Under the pieces are notes generated by a model. It was not told the DNA's origin, did not search any database, and saw only the letters and a program-made list of their open reading frames with translations. The position numbers and the translations under genes were made by a program. A DNA stretch of 64,000 nt. Source: JBBSAT01 sp044223665 (GTDB taxonomy: Bacteria; Myxococcota_A; Polyangia; Polyangiales; Sandaracinaceae). Of this stretch, positions 8,512 to 17,513 are shown one piece after another. How positions within the stretch are numbered: the first letter of the stretch is position 1; each line of letters starts with the position of its first letter. The DNA is taken from the NCBI GenBank assembly GCA_044223665.1, contig JBGALT010000003.1:62001-126000 (forward strand). Direction: 5' to 3'.

Positions 8512-8727
8512 ATGTCCCGCGACGCGCACGTCGCCGTGGTGGTCTTCGTCGCCGCCATGGGCCTCCTCTCGCTCGGCGCGCAGAGCAGCTGCACCGGCGT
8601 CGCTGCGCCCAAGCGGGCCGGCGAGCCGTGCACGCGATCGAGCGAGTGCGAGAGCGGCCTGTCGTGCGCGAGCGGCGTCTGTCGCGAGACGACCGACGCG
8701 AGCACGGACGCCGGCACCGATCAGTGA
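8512..8727 (+). CDS. Small exported Cys-rich protein
   Basis: A 71-residue protein with a hydrophobic leader (AVVVFVAAMGLLSLGAQ) and then a Cys-rich core GEPCTRSSECESGLSCASGV of the kind often attached to myxobacterial surface proteins. A Cys follows QSS, so lipidation is possible but the lipobox is poor. The Thr/Asp-rich tail looks like a linker with nothing after it. It is divergent from the DUF2089 gene and shares its operator region. Function unknown. No strong RBS is visible; an upstream start at 8473 is an alternative. Confidence 0.55.
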   Translation: MSRDAHVAVVVFVAAMGLLSLGAQSSCTGVAAPKRAGEPCTRSSECESGLSCASGVCRETTDASTDAGTDQ

Positions 8728-8732
8728 CGGCG

Positions 8733-8768
8733 GAGAGCGCGGGCGGAGCCCGCGAGCGGTGCGGGCGA
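8733..8768. repeat. Degenerate repeat copy / terminator-like hairpin
   Basis: GCGGGCGGAGCCCGC hairpin with flanks resembling the inner part of the repeat at 6881-6966. It lies between two converging genes (stops at 8727 and 8797) and probably ends transcription. Confidence 0.45.
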
Positions 8769-8796
8769 TTCGATCATCCGCGACGGCGTGCAGCCG

Positions 8797-9894
8797 TCAG
8801 ATGATCACGGACTGGCACCCGAGCTCGATCTGCACCTGGCCGGACGTGTCCGACTCGACGCGCGCGCACTCGTTGGGGCACAGGTAGATCGTCGTCGGCG
8901 CGTTCGGGTCGTCGTAGGTCCACCCGGCGCCGGACGTGCAGTCCGTCGCGCGCGGGATCACTTCTTCGACACCGGTGCCCCCCGGTGTGTAGCGCACGTT
9001 CACGCGATCGCGGTTGAACGTCATCCCGGGCGGTGGGTCGGGGATGTCGAAGACGCACGGGATCATCATCGGCACCGCGACGGCGGTCGTCAGCTGCGCG
9101 AAGACGGCGTTCCAGTCGGCCGAGCAGATGTCGATCTGCTGGCCGAGCGTGTACATCGCGAGGTCCCAGTACTCTTGGCCGTTCGCCGCGCCCTCGCCGT
9201 AGGGGCCTGCGCAGCCCGGCATCGTGATGGGGCCGAAGCGGTGGGTGGATCCGGGCGGCGAGACGATCGCGTGCGCGACGAATTCCTTGTTGAGCGCGGA
9301 CTGCATCTGCCCGAGGAAGCCCGTCGCCGCGAGATCGCTCTCGTCGTCGGTGACGAAGATGAAGTGCGTGATCGCGGGGCCGCGCAGGAACGACTGGTAG
9401 CGCGGCAGGTTGGTGAGGGCCTCCTGGAGCGGCTCGTTCGACTGCACGTCGGCATCGACGAAGAGGAAGTGCGATGGGTCGGTCCCGAGCGGGGCCGGCA
9501 CCGTGACCCATCCGCTCTGCGTGATCACCACGACGTGGTAGTCGGGGATCCCCGACGAGCTGATCGCGCTGGCGAAGGCGTTCATGCCGCTCTGCACGAG
9601 CGCGGCTTCCTCGTCCATCGAGCCCGAGTTGTCGATGACCCAGATGATGTCGAGCGGGGCGAGGCCTTCTTCGGCGTCGTAGTGCCGTCCCTCGCACGCG
9701 ACGAAGCCGCCGTCCTCGAGCATCGTGGTGCCGCCGTCGGTGCCGGGCGGAACGTTGGTGTCGCCGGCGGCGCCGTCGCGCACCGGGCCGGTGCCGCCGT
9801 CGCTCCGCGGCCGCACCGTCGTCTGGCAGCTACAGCCGGTGAGCGCGGTGAGAGCACCGAGGAGCGCGAGGGCGTGGACGAGAGCTGTGCGCAC
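8797..9894 (-). CDS. VWA-domain lipoprotein
   Basis: A 365-residue lipoprotein: signal sequence with lipobox LTGC (Cys about residue 20), an Asp/Gly/Thr-rich linker, then a von Willebrand A domain with the MIDAS start VIDNSGSMDEE and FVTDDESDL, plus extra Cys-containing segments (TMPGCAGPYG, YLCPNECARV). Such surface proteins bind metal-dependent ligands; the ligand is unknown. The GTG start is preceded at 5 nt by GGAGG, which favours it over the ATG at 9945. Confidence 0.8.
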   Translation of the reverse strand: MRTALVHALALLGALTALTGCSCQTTVRPRSDGGTGPVRDGAAGDTNVPPGTDGGTTMLEDGGFVACEGRHYDAEEGLAPLDIIWVIDNSGSMDEEAALVQSGMNAFASAISSSGIPDYHVVVITQSGWVTVPAPLGTDPSHFLFVDADVQSNEPLQEALTNLPRYQSFLRGPAITHFIFVTDDESDLAATGFLGQMQSALNKEFVAHAIVSPPGSTHRFGPITMPGCAGPYGEGAANGQEYWDLAMYTLGQQIDICSADWNAVFAQLTTAVAVPMMIPCVFDIPDPPPGMTFNRDRVNVRYTPGGTGVEEVIPRATDCTSGAGWTYDDPNAPTTIYLCPNECARVESDTSGQVQIELGCQSVII

Positions 9895-10022
9895 GGAGGC
9901 CTCCGTCGGCGAGACGAAGCGACCATGGTGCCTGGTCTTGCCCATCGTTGTCACCCGGGGGCGTATGCGGTGGGTGCGTTCGCGGACGGAGGGTCGACGA
10001 GCACGCGCCCCGGGCCACCCGA

Positions 10023-11363
10023 TCAGGCGGCGTGGGATGCGCCCGCGCGCGCCTGGGCCTCGGCCGCTGCGCTCATCAGCTCGGGCGTGAGCAACCCGCG
10101 ACGCGCGAGGACCGGAATCAGGAAGTTCGCGACCTCCTGGAAGCTGTTGACGTGCGGGTCGAGGAACTTGCCGATGCCTTCGGCGGTGACGACGCCGACC
10201 ATCATCATCGTCATCTCGGTGCGCGGGCGGACGCCGTGCTTGCGCCCGACGTCGAAGAGCAGCTGGATGAGGCTTCCGAGCTCGAGCTCGGCCGCGTTCT
10301 TCGAGCGCCAGAGCTCGCTCAGCGAGCGGACGTCGGCCTCGAGCTCGTCCCAATCGACCGTGCCGGCCATGTACGCGTGGTACTCGCGGATGTGGCGCAT
10401 GTAGTCGTCGGTGTCGCCCATCACGAGGCAGCGATTGAAGTCGATGTAGTAGGCGAGCGACTCGTCGCTCAGCTGCTTGGTGAGGCCGACGTCGAAGATC
10501 GCGATCGTCCCGTCGTCCTCGATCACGAAGTTGCCGGGGTGCAGATCGGCGTGGAGAAAGCCGTCCTCGAACGACATCTTGAGGAACGCCTCGCGCAGGC
10601 GCGCCGGCAAGTCGGGAAAGCGCTCCTTGTGGTCGGGCCGGATCTTCTCGCCGCGCACGAACTCCATCGTCATCACCCGCTCGCTCGAGAGCTCGGGGAA
10701 GACCTTCGGAAAGCGCACCTTCTTCACGCGCCGGAAGTTCTTCCGGAACTTCTCGTAGTTCGCCGCCTCGATGCGCAGATCGGTCTGCTCGAGGATGCCG
10801 ACGATGAAGTGCTCGAGGTGCTCGGCGAGCTCGGCGTGCGCGGCGCGCTCGTCCAGCAACATCAAGAGGCGCGCGTAGAAGAGGAGGATCTCTCCGTCGC
10901 CCTGGGCGCGCGCTCGAACGTCGGGGCGCAGGACCTTCACGGCGACCTCGGTCCCGTCGACGAGCGTGGCGTGGTGCACCTGCGCGACGGACGCGGCGGC
11001 GATGGGTGCCTCGTCGAACGTCGCGAAGATCTCGCTCACCGAGCGCCCGAGCTCGCGCTCCACCACCGCGCGTGCGTCGGCGAACGCCGGCAGCTTGTCC
11101 TGCAGCTTCTTCAGCTCCTCGATCATCTCCGGCGGGAAGAGATCGGGCCGCGTGCTCATCACCTGCCCGAGCTTGATGAACGTCGCGCCGAGCGTCTCCA
11201 TCGCCCAGCGCAGCACGCGCCCACGGAGGTGGGCCACGCGCGCCTCTTCGTCGGCCAGCGTCTGGCCCGCGATGGTGAACCGCGCCGCGACGTACCAGAG
11301 CGCGGCCAGCGTCCCCACGAGGCCGATGACGAGGCTGCGCAGGACGAAGGCCGAGCGTCGCAT
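10023..11363 (-). CDS. AarF/UbiB (ABC1) family kinase-like protein
   Basis: A 446-residue ABC1/UbiB atypical kinase. It opens with an N-terminal membrane helix, then has the signature KLGQVMSTRPDLFP (KxGQ), an Ala-rich loop AAASVAQVHHA, VAVKVLRP, DLHPGNFVI and FDVGLTK. UbiB proteins support isoprenoid-quinone synthesis or lipid handling. As the window encodes menaquinone genes, a role in menaquinone or in quinone/lipid transport is more likely than ubiquinone. It is transcribed divergently from the Cys-cluster gene. Confidence 0.9.
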   Translation of the reverse strand: MRRSAFVLRSLVIGLVGTLAALWYVAARFTIAGQTLADEEARVAHLRGRVLRWAMETLGATFIKLGQVMSTRPDLFPPEMIEELKKLQDKLPAFADARAVVERELGRSVSEIFATFDEAPIAAASVAQVHHATLVDGTEVAVKVLRPDVRARAQGDGEILLFYARLLMLLDERAAHAELAEHLEHFIVGILEQTDLRIEAANYEKFRKNFRRVKKVRFPKVFPELSSERVMTMEFVRGEKIRPDHKERFPDLPARLREAFLKMSFEDGFLHADLHPGNFVIEDDGTIAIFDVGLTKQLSDESLAYYIDFNRCLVMGDTDDYMRHIREYHAYMAGTVDWDELEADVRSLSELWRSKNAAELELGSLIQLLFDVGRKHGVRPRTEMTMMMVGVVTAEGIGKFLDPHVNSFQEVANFLIPVLARRGLLTPELMSAAAEAQARAGASHAA

Positions 11364-11482
11364 CGGGCCGGGTTCTACATGACCGCTCTCGTTTCGGCGA
11401 ATGGGCCGCCCGCGAGCGGACGGTGCGCCTCGGCCGGGGCTGGCTCGCCTCGCTCCACGGCGTCCGATATGGTCGGCGACCC

Positions 11483-12157
11483 ATGAGCCAGCCCTCCGCG
11501 CTCCGCCCCCTGCGCCGCTCCTACGCCGCCCTCGGCGGTGTTCCCGTCCTCGCCCGCGTCGATCCCGTGATCTTCGTGCGCCGGTACTTCACGCGATGCC
11601 TCGAGTGCACGACCTGCGGTGACTGGTGCTGCTCGTTCGGCGTGGACGTCGATCTCGAGAACGTGCGGCGCCTCGCCGCTCACGCGGACGGCATCGAGGC
11701 CTTCACCGGGATCCCTCGGAGCGAGTGGCTCGACGGCGTCACCGTCGAGGACGCCGACTATCCGGGCGGCGGTAACCAGCGCACGCGCGCGGTGGACGGC
11801 GGCTGCATCTTCCTCGACCGCGGCGCCTGGGGCGGGCGCGGCTGCATGCTGCACCGATACGCGCTCGCGAAGGGGCTCGACTACCACGAGGTCAAGCCGC
11901 TGATGTCGAGCCTCTTCCCGCTCTCGTTCGAGTCGTCGGACGACGGCGCGCCCGGATGCACGCTGCGTGCGGCCGGCGAGGTGGACGACGACGAGCTCGT
12001 CTGCCTCGACGAGGGGCCGACGATCTACCGCGGCGCGCGCGCGGAGCTGCTCCACTACTTCGGCGAGGCGCTCGTCGCCGAGCTCGACGAGCTGGAGGCG
12101 AGCCTTCCGGTCGCGCCGACACCCGCCCCGCGCACGCGGCTCGCCGTCGTGCGCTGA
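11483..12157 (+). CDS. YkgJ-like cysteine-cluster protein
   Basis: A 224-residue protein with the cluster CLECTTCGDWCC near residues 37-48, and later single cysteines (GGCIFLDRG, GCMLHR, GCTLRA), the pattern of the YkgJ family of putative Fe-S or zinc-binding proteins. No signal peptide or membrane helix is seen. Substrate and partner unknown. The start MSQPSAL follows a region divergent to the aarF-like gene. Confidence 0.75.
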   Translation: MSQPSALRPLRRSYAALGGVPVLARVDPVIFVRRYFTRCLECTTCGDWCCSFGVDVDLENVRRLAAHADGIEAFTGIPRSEWLDGVTVEDADYPGGGNQRTRAVDGGCIFLDRGAWGGRGCMLHRYALAKGLDYHEVKPLMSSLFPLSFESSDDGAPGCTLRAAGEVDDDELVCLDEGPTIYRGARAELLHYFGEALVAELDELEASLPVAPTPAPRTRLAVVR

Positions 12158-12174
12158 CCGCGCCGGCCTGCTCT

Positions 12175-12200
12175 CGCCGTCACCGACGGGTGACTCGGCG
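12175..12200. terminator. Hairpin between converging genes
   Basis: GTCACC (12179-12184) pairs with GGTGAC (12189-12194), with outer CGCC/GGCG pairing. It sits between the stops of the Cys-cluster gene and the GH31 gene. There is no T tract, so it is only a plausible bidirectional stop. Confidence 0.35.
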
Positions 12201-12211
12201 CGACGGCGCGA

Positions 12212-14797
12212 TCACGGGGTCGTGATCGTCGTCGCGCTCGGGCTCCGCACGGAGACGTAGAGCGTGGATCCGTCGCGGTACCAGCAGGTGCCGGTACACC
12301 CGCCGCGCACCGCCGCTGCGTCCGCCGCCATCGCGACGCTCGAGCCGTTCGCGGACAGCGACGTGAGCGTGCCCGGGGCGATCGCCGGCTCCGCGTGGTC
12401 GAGATCGATCTGCATGCGCAGATCGGAGAGGCCCGCGCCGTCGGGTGTCACCACGATCGTGAGCGGCGCTCCCTCGTGCGTGACGTGGATCGTGATCCCC
12501 TCTTCGGTCGTCACGGTCCGATCTCCCGCGGGCAGGATGCGGGCACGGAGGTACGGGCGCTGGCTCGGCGAGACGATCGTCGCGGTGTCCACGTCCTGCT
12601 CGGCCAGCGTGTCGAGATCGGGCGGCAGCATCGGCACGATGGCGCCCACGCGCAGGAACACCGGCGGGGTGCCGATCGGCGCATCGACCGTCACCTCGCC
12701 CTGCATCGCTCGGCCCGTGCCCCAGTGCACCCACGTACCGGGCGGCAGGTGCACGGCGCGCGTGGTGGCGCCCGGCGTGACGACGGGCGCGACGAAGAGG
12801 TCTTCGCCGACGAGGTAAGCGTCGACGTCGGTGCGACTGCCGACGTCGTCCGGATAGGCCATCGATGGATGCAGCACGGGCGGCGTCCCGTCGGTGTGCG
12901 CGCGGATCGCCTGGATGCGGAAGTAGGGCACGAGGTCCATGTGCGCGCGCGCCAGCGCCGCGTAGATCGAGGCCGCCTCGGCGTCGTAGGTCCAGGGGTT
13001 GTGCGAGCTGCCTCCGCCACCGAGCTGGAGGAACGGTGAGAACGCGTCGTGCTCCGCCCAGCGCAGGAGCGTCTCGCGCGAAGGCCGCCCGTCCGCCGTG
13101 TCCTCGGCCGTGCGGAAGCCGCCGGTGTCGGCGGCGTAGGACGGAAAGCCGCTGGCCGCGAGAGAGATCAGCGCGGAGACGGACGCCGGTAGCCCGCCGA
13201 CGTTGTCGTCGGTCGCCACGCTCATGTCGCTGTCGAGATCGCCGGGCCAGATCACGTCGGTGATCGTCTGGCCGCCCCACGCCTCCGCGCGGGCGAGGAG
13301 GAACCCGCCCTCGGTCGAGCCCTCGTCGAGCGCACGGCGATAGGGCTCGTGATAGAGCGTCGCGTAGACGTTGTGCAGCTCGCGATTCGAGCGCCCGTCC
13401 GAGAAGCCCCAGTGGAGGTAGCCCGGTCCGATGGCCGCGAGCACGTCCTCGCCGTAGTCGAGCTTGAAGGCGCGCACCCCGAGCCCGACCAGCGGGTCGA
13501 GCTGGTCCTGCCAGAAGCCGACCGCCGTCTCGTTCGTGAAGTCCATCATCCCGCCGCCGTCGCAGCACCCGCTCGCCGAGGGCGCCGAGAGCGGCGCGCT
13601 GCCCTCCGTGATCAAGAGGTGCTGCGCGCTCGCATCGACGTAGAGCTCTTCGGCGCGATTCGCCGGCGCCGTGCCGGGCTCCGGCGCATCCAGGTAGGGC
13701 GTGGTCCACACCAGCGTGCGCAGGCCCTGGGCGCGCATCCACGCGAGCATCCCGGGCGGATCGGGAAAGCGCGACGCGTCGAAGACGTGGTCGTTGTAGG
13801 AAGTCTGCCAGGGGTTGTCGATCCAGAAGGCCGTGACCGGGATGTCGAGCGAGCGGATGGTGGCGACGTCGCCCTCGAGCTCGGCGCGATCGGTCCACTC
13901 GTTGCGCCAGTGCTGCGGGGCGAACGACCAGCGCGGTGGAAGGATGGGGAGCCCGGTGTGGCGCGTGTAGGCGGCGATCACGTCGGCGGGCCGCGGCGCG
14001 AAGTAGAAGTGGAGATCGAGCGAGGTGCCATCGAAGCTCACGCGGACCTCGCCCGGGCTCGTGGCGCCCACGTCGAAGGCGCCCGCTTCGCGCGTCTCGA
14101 CGAACACGCCGTAGCCGTTCGAGCTGACGAGGAAGGGAACCGGGACGTGGGCTTCGTTCGTGCTGCTCTCTCTCGCGCGGGCCGTGACCGAGAGCTGCAT
14201 CGGCACGCGGTGCCCGCGAGCGTCCGATCCTTCGAAGCGCTCTCCGAGGCCGTCGTAGTGGCCGTCGTCGGTCGCGAGCACGAGGCGCATCATGGCCGAC
14301 TCGCTCGCCGCGGCGCTCATGGCGACGTGGAGCGTGATCTCGGAGGGGCCTTCGCTCGTGAGCGTCAGCGTGGCCTCGTGGCCCTCGACGTCGCGCACGC
14401 GGGCCCCGGTCGCGCTGGTGCGCTCGACGCCGGTGTCGAGCGAGGTCCAGCGGATGCCGCGCGGCACGTCCTGCATCGGCTCGTAGAAGTCCGCGGCGCC
14501 GCGACGAGCCGAGCCCACCGCGAGCCCGAGGCCGGCGCTCGTGACGACGCTCGCGCCGCTCGGATCGAGGAGCCGAAAGCCGAGCCCGTCGGTCTCGAGC
14601 TCGAAGCGATAGCCGCTCGTGGGCTCCTCGAGCGCGATCGCGAGGGGGACCGGCGCCGGGAGGTTCGCATCGATTCCCGCGTCGCTCGCCGTGCCGCCAT
14701 CGACGTCGGCATCGAGCGCGCCCGTGTCGGGCGTCATCGGCGTGGGCGAGCCGCACGCGAGCGAGAGCAGAGCCGCGAGCCACGGAGTTCGGCGCAT
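12212..14797 (-). CDS. Glycoside hydrolase family 31 lipoprotein
   Basis: An 861-residue lipoprotein (signal MRRTPWLAALLSLAC) with a GH31 domain: an N-terminal beta domain, a barrel with the nucleophile in FKLDYGED (Asp447), the likely acid/base in WPGD (Asp520), and SYAADTGGF. The K.DYGE form is closer to alpha-xylosidases and YicI-like enzymes than to maltase types. It should cleave terminal alpha-linked sugars from oligosaccharides at the cell surface. No sugar transporter is nearby, so its substrate is open. Confidence 0.88.
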   Translation of the reverse strand: MRRTPWLAALLSLACGSPTPMTPDTGALDADVDGGTASDAGIDANLPAPVPLAIALEEPTSGYRFELETDGLGFRLLDPSGASVVTSAGLGLAVGSARRGAADFYEPMQDVPRGIRWTSLDTGVERTSATGARVRDVEGHEATLTLTSEGPSEITLHVAMSAAASESAMMRLVLATDDGHYDGLGERFEGSDARGHRVPMQLSVTARARESSTNEAHVPVPFLVSSNGYGVFVETREAGAFDVGATSPGEVRVSFDGTSLDLHFYFAPRPADVIAAYTRHTGLPILPPRWSFAPQHWRNEWTDRAELEGDVATIRSLDIPVTAFWIDNPWQTSYNDHVFDASRFPDPPGMLAWMRAQGLRTLVWTTPYLDAPEPGTAPANRAEELYVDASAQHLLITEGSAPLSAPSASGCCDGGGMMDFTNETAVGFWQDQLDPLVGLGVRAFKLDYGEDVLAAIGPGYLHWGFSDGRSNRELHNVYATLYHEPYRRALDEGSTEGGFLLARAEAWGGQTITDVIWPGDLDSDMSVATDDNVGGLPASVSALISLAASGFPSYAADTGGFRTAEDTADGRPSRETLLRWAEHDAFSPFLQLGGGGSSHNPWTYDAEAASIYAALARAHMDLVPYFRIQAIRAHTDGTPPVLHPSMAYPDDVGSRTDVDAYLVGEDLFVAPVVTPGATTRAVHLPPGTWVHWGTGRAMQGEVTVDAPIGTPPVFLRVGAIVPMLPPDLDTLAEQDVDTATIVSPSQRPYLRARILPAGDRTVTTEEGITIHVTHEGAPLTIVVTPDGAGLSDLRMQIDLDHAEPAIAPGTLTSLSANGSSVAMAADAAAVRGGCTGTCWYRDGSTLYVSVRSPSATTITTP

Positions 14798-15154
14798 CCG
14801 AGGAGTAGAACAGGCCCGGTCCCGATTTCCGAGCCGCGCTGCTCACAAGCCCGGTCGCGGCACCGGAACGGACGGCCGGTCGCGAACTTGCTCCGGCAGG
14901 CCGCCCACGGATACAGTCGTGGCGCGGGTGCGGTCCGTCCTGTGGACGACAGGTCGGCGGGCCCGTGGAGAAGCCGTGTGGACGGCAGGTGTGTGCATGT
15001 CGTCCACGGGGCCACCCCAGCCCGTCCCCAGGCCACACGTGGCCAATCGCTTCGTGATCTCGTGGGCTTGCCGGATCCTTTCCACGATCCACAGGCCAGA
15101 TGATGAAGACGAGATCTTAGAGATCGATCCTCCCTTCTTCTATCCGGAGCCTGC
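14798..15154. other. Intergenic region upstream of dnaN with DnaA-box-like motifs
   Basis: A 357-bp gene-free stretch. TCCAC-core motifs occur at 14941-14949 (minus strand TCGTCCACA, 7 of 9 to TTATCCACA), 14977-14985 (minus, CCGTCCACA), 15000-15008 (TCGTCCACG), 15078-15086 (CTTTCCACG) and 15085-15093 (CGATCCACA, 7 of 9). A less GC-rich patch lies at 15100-15130. It must also hold the dnaN promoter. Whether it is part of the origin is inference; dnaA is not adjacent. Confidence 0.45.
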
Positions 15155-16291
15155 ATGGAGCTCGTGATCAGCAAGTCGAACTTCGCGCGCGGTCTCGAGC
15201 GGACGCATGCCGTCGCCGACCGCAAGAGCTCGATGCCGATCCTGTCCAACGTCCTGTTGACCACCGAGGACACCGGGACGCTGCGCTTCGCCGCGACCGA
15301 TCTCTATCTCGGTGTGTCGGCCACGGCGCCGGCCGAAGTGAAGAAGGGCGGCTCCATCGCGGTCGCGGCGCGGACGCTCTTCGACATCGTGCAGCAGCTG
15401 CCGCAGGGCGACGTGCACTGGACGGTCGGTCCGAACCACGCGGTCGAGATCCGGTGCGGCAAGATCCGCTTCCGCATCCCGGGGATGCCGGGCGACGACT
15501 TCCCGCCCCTGCCCGCCCAGGGCAACGCCGAGTTCGTCGCGCTCGACGCCGACGTGCTGAGCGACCTCATCACCAAGACGCAGTACTCGATGTCGAACGA
15601 CGACACGCGCCCCCAGATCGCGGGCACGCTCTTCGAGGGCGAGGCGCGCATGGTGCGCATGGTGACGACCGATGGTCACCGCCTGAGCAAGTGCGATCAC
15701 CGCGCGCGTGAAGGGATGATGCTGCACTTCTCGATGCTGGTGCCGGGCAAGGGCATCGCCGAGCTCAAGCGACTGATCGACGCCGCCAAGCGCGAGAAGG
15801 GCAAGGACGACGCGGCGCCGCCCCAGATCTCGGTGGCGAGCCACGGCGGCTACGCGTTCTTCAAGCGCGAGGGCGTCACGCTCTCGGTCAAGCTCGCCGA
15901 CGAGCAGTTCCCGGTCTACGCGAAGGTGATCCCGCAAGGTCAGGACAAGCGCGTCGTCGTCTCGCGCCTCGGGATGATCGATGCCCTCAAGCGAATGCGG
16001 CTCGTCTCGAGTGACAAGTCGGGCGGCGTGCGGCTGATGGTGTCGCCGGGCAGCCTCCGCATCGTGAGCGAGAGCCCGGACGTGGGCGAGGGCAGCGAGG
16101 AGATGGACGTCGACTACGCCGGGCCGCCGCTCACGCTGGGCTTCAACGCCGGCTACATCCTCGACGTGCTGGGCGCGCTCACCGAGGACGAGGTCGTCTT
16201 CGAGCTCGCCGGTGAGCTCGATCCCGGCGTGATCAAGCCGGCGGGCGAGGCGACGCTCTTCGTCGGCGTCATCATGCCGATGCGCATCTGA
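15155..16291 (+). CDS. dnaN: DNA polymerase III sliding clamp (beta subunit)
   Basis: A 378-residue beta clamp, three repeated clamp domains. The start MELVISKSNFARGLERTHAV, the central TDGHRLSKCDH and the C-terminal VIMPMRI are family hallmarks. It encircles DNA and tethers polymerase III. The RBS GGAG lies 6 nt before the ATG. It is followed by recF as in many bacteria, but the gene before it is a GH31 lipoprotein, not dnaA. Confidence 0.97.
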   Translation: MELVISKSNFARGLERTHAVADRKSSMPILSNVLLTTEDTGTLRFAATDLYLGVSATAPAEVKKGGSIAVAARTLFDIVQQLPQGDVHWTVGPNHAVEIRCGKIRFRIPGMPGDDFPPLPAQGNAEFVALDADVLSDLITKTQYSMSNDDTRPQIAGTLFEGEARMVRMVTTDGHRLSKCDHRAREGMMLHFSMLVPGKGIAELKRLIDAAKREKGKDDAAPPQISVASHGGYAFFKREGVTLSVKLADEQFPVYAKVIPQGQDKRVVVSRLGMIDALKRMRLVSSDKSGGVRLMVSPGSLRIVSESPDVGEGSEEMDVDYAGPPLTLGFNAGYILDVLGALTEDEVVFELAGELDPGVIKPAGEATLFVGVIMPMRI

Positions 16292-16409
16292 GGGAGGCCG
16301 CGCGCGGCGGCCGTCTCGGCTCTGCCCCGGACCGGACACGACTGGCTCGTCCTCTGCCCATGGCTCGCCTCCGGCATCGCCCATCCTCCGCCGCGGACGA
16401 AGCATCGTC

Positions 16410-17501
16410 GTGACCGGAGCCCTGCGCGTGCAGCGGATCGCGACGCGGGCGTTCCGCAACCTCGCGGCGCTCGACCTCGCGCCGGGGCCCCGCTTCAACG
16501 TCGTCTTCGGCGACAACGGCCAGGGCAAGAGCAACCTCCTCGAGGCGATCCATCTCGTCTCGACGCTCGCGAGCTTCCGCGGAGCCGGGGCCAGCGAGCT
16601 GGTGCGGCACGACGCAGATGCGGCGGTGATCGCGCTCGAGGTGAGCGGCGCCCCGCTGCCGCACGTCCTCAAGCTCAAGCTCGATCGGGCCAAGGCGCGG
16701 CAGATCGCGCTCGATGGAAAGCGCCCGCGCACGAAGCTCGCGTGGCTCGACATCGCGCCCACGGTGCTCTTCCATCCCGGAGATCTCGCGCTCGCCCAGG
16801 GCTCGCCGGAGAATCGCCGTGCGCTCCTCGATCGCGTGCTCAGCGAGGTGGATCCCGTCTACGCGAGCACGCTCGACGGCTACCAGCGCGCGCTCCGCAG
16901 CCGCAATCGCCTGCTGAAGGCGGAGAACGTCGATCGACGCGCCGTGACGGCCTTCGATCCGGTGCTCGCGTCGAGCGGCGCCGTGCTGGGGCGGGCTCGC
17001 AAGCGGCTCGTGGGCGAGCTCGCGCCGATCGCCGAGAAGGTGTTCGACGAGATCGTGGGCGAGGATCTCCCGCTCGCGATCTCGTTCGCGCCGCGCGTGC
17101 CACCGAGCGAGGAAACGCTGCGTGAGGCGCTCGCACGCTCGCTCGAGAAGGATCTCTCTCGCGGGTTCACCGCCGAGGGCCCGCACGCCGACGACGTGAA
17201 GCTCGAGGTGGCGCAGCGAGGGGCCAAGCACAACGCTTCGCAAGGGCAACAGCGCGCGCTGGTGCTCGCGCTGAAGGTGGCCGAGCTCGACGTGATGGGA
17301 CGTGCGAAAGGGAAGATCCCGGTGCTGCTGCTCGACGACGTCTCGAGCGAGCTCGATCGCACACGCAGCGCACGCTTCTTCGCGGTGCTCTCTCGGCTCG
17401 GAGGACAGGTGTTCCTGACCACGACCCAGCGCGAGCTGATCACCACCGTCGGCGAGCGCGTGGACCTGCGCGTGGAGGCCGGCACCGTCACCGTCTGCTA
17501 G
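16410..17501 (+). CDS. recF: DNA replication/repair protein RecF
   Basis: A 363-residue SMC-like ATPase that helps load RecA at gaps. Walker A GDNGQGKS is at 34-41; the ABC signature region lies near 270 (NASQGQQRALVLAL); the Walker B segment is LLLDDVSSELD. The length is normal. The GTG start is 118 nt after dnaN; crtI follows after 12 nt, so the carotenoid genes may be transcribed from the dnaN-recF side. Confidence 0.95.
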   Translation: MTGALRVQRIATRAFRNLAALDLAPGPRFNVVFGDNGQGKSNLLEAIHLVSTLASFRGAGASELVRHDADAAVIALEVSGAPLPHVLKLKLDRAKARQIALDGKRPRTKLAWLDIAPTVLFHPGDLALAQGSPENRRALLDRVLSEVDPVYASTLDGYQRALRSRNRLLKAENVDRRAVTAFDPVLASSGAVLGRARKRLVGELAPIAEKVFDEIVGEDLPLAISFAPRVPPSEETLREALARSLEKDLSRGFTAEGPHADDVKLEVAQRGAKHNASQGQQRALVLALKVAELDVMGRAKGKIPVLLLDDVSSELDRTRSARFFAVLSRLGGQVFLTTTQRELITTVGERVDLRVEAGTVTVC

Positions 17502-17513
17502 AAGCGCCGCGCG

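Noticed and set aside
10023..11363. AarF/UbiB protein as evidence of ubiquinone synthesis
   Set aside because: A near-complete menaquinone operon is present and no ubi-specific gene is seen, so ubiquinone is not inferred.
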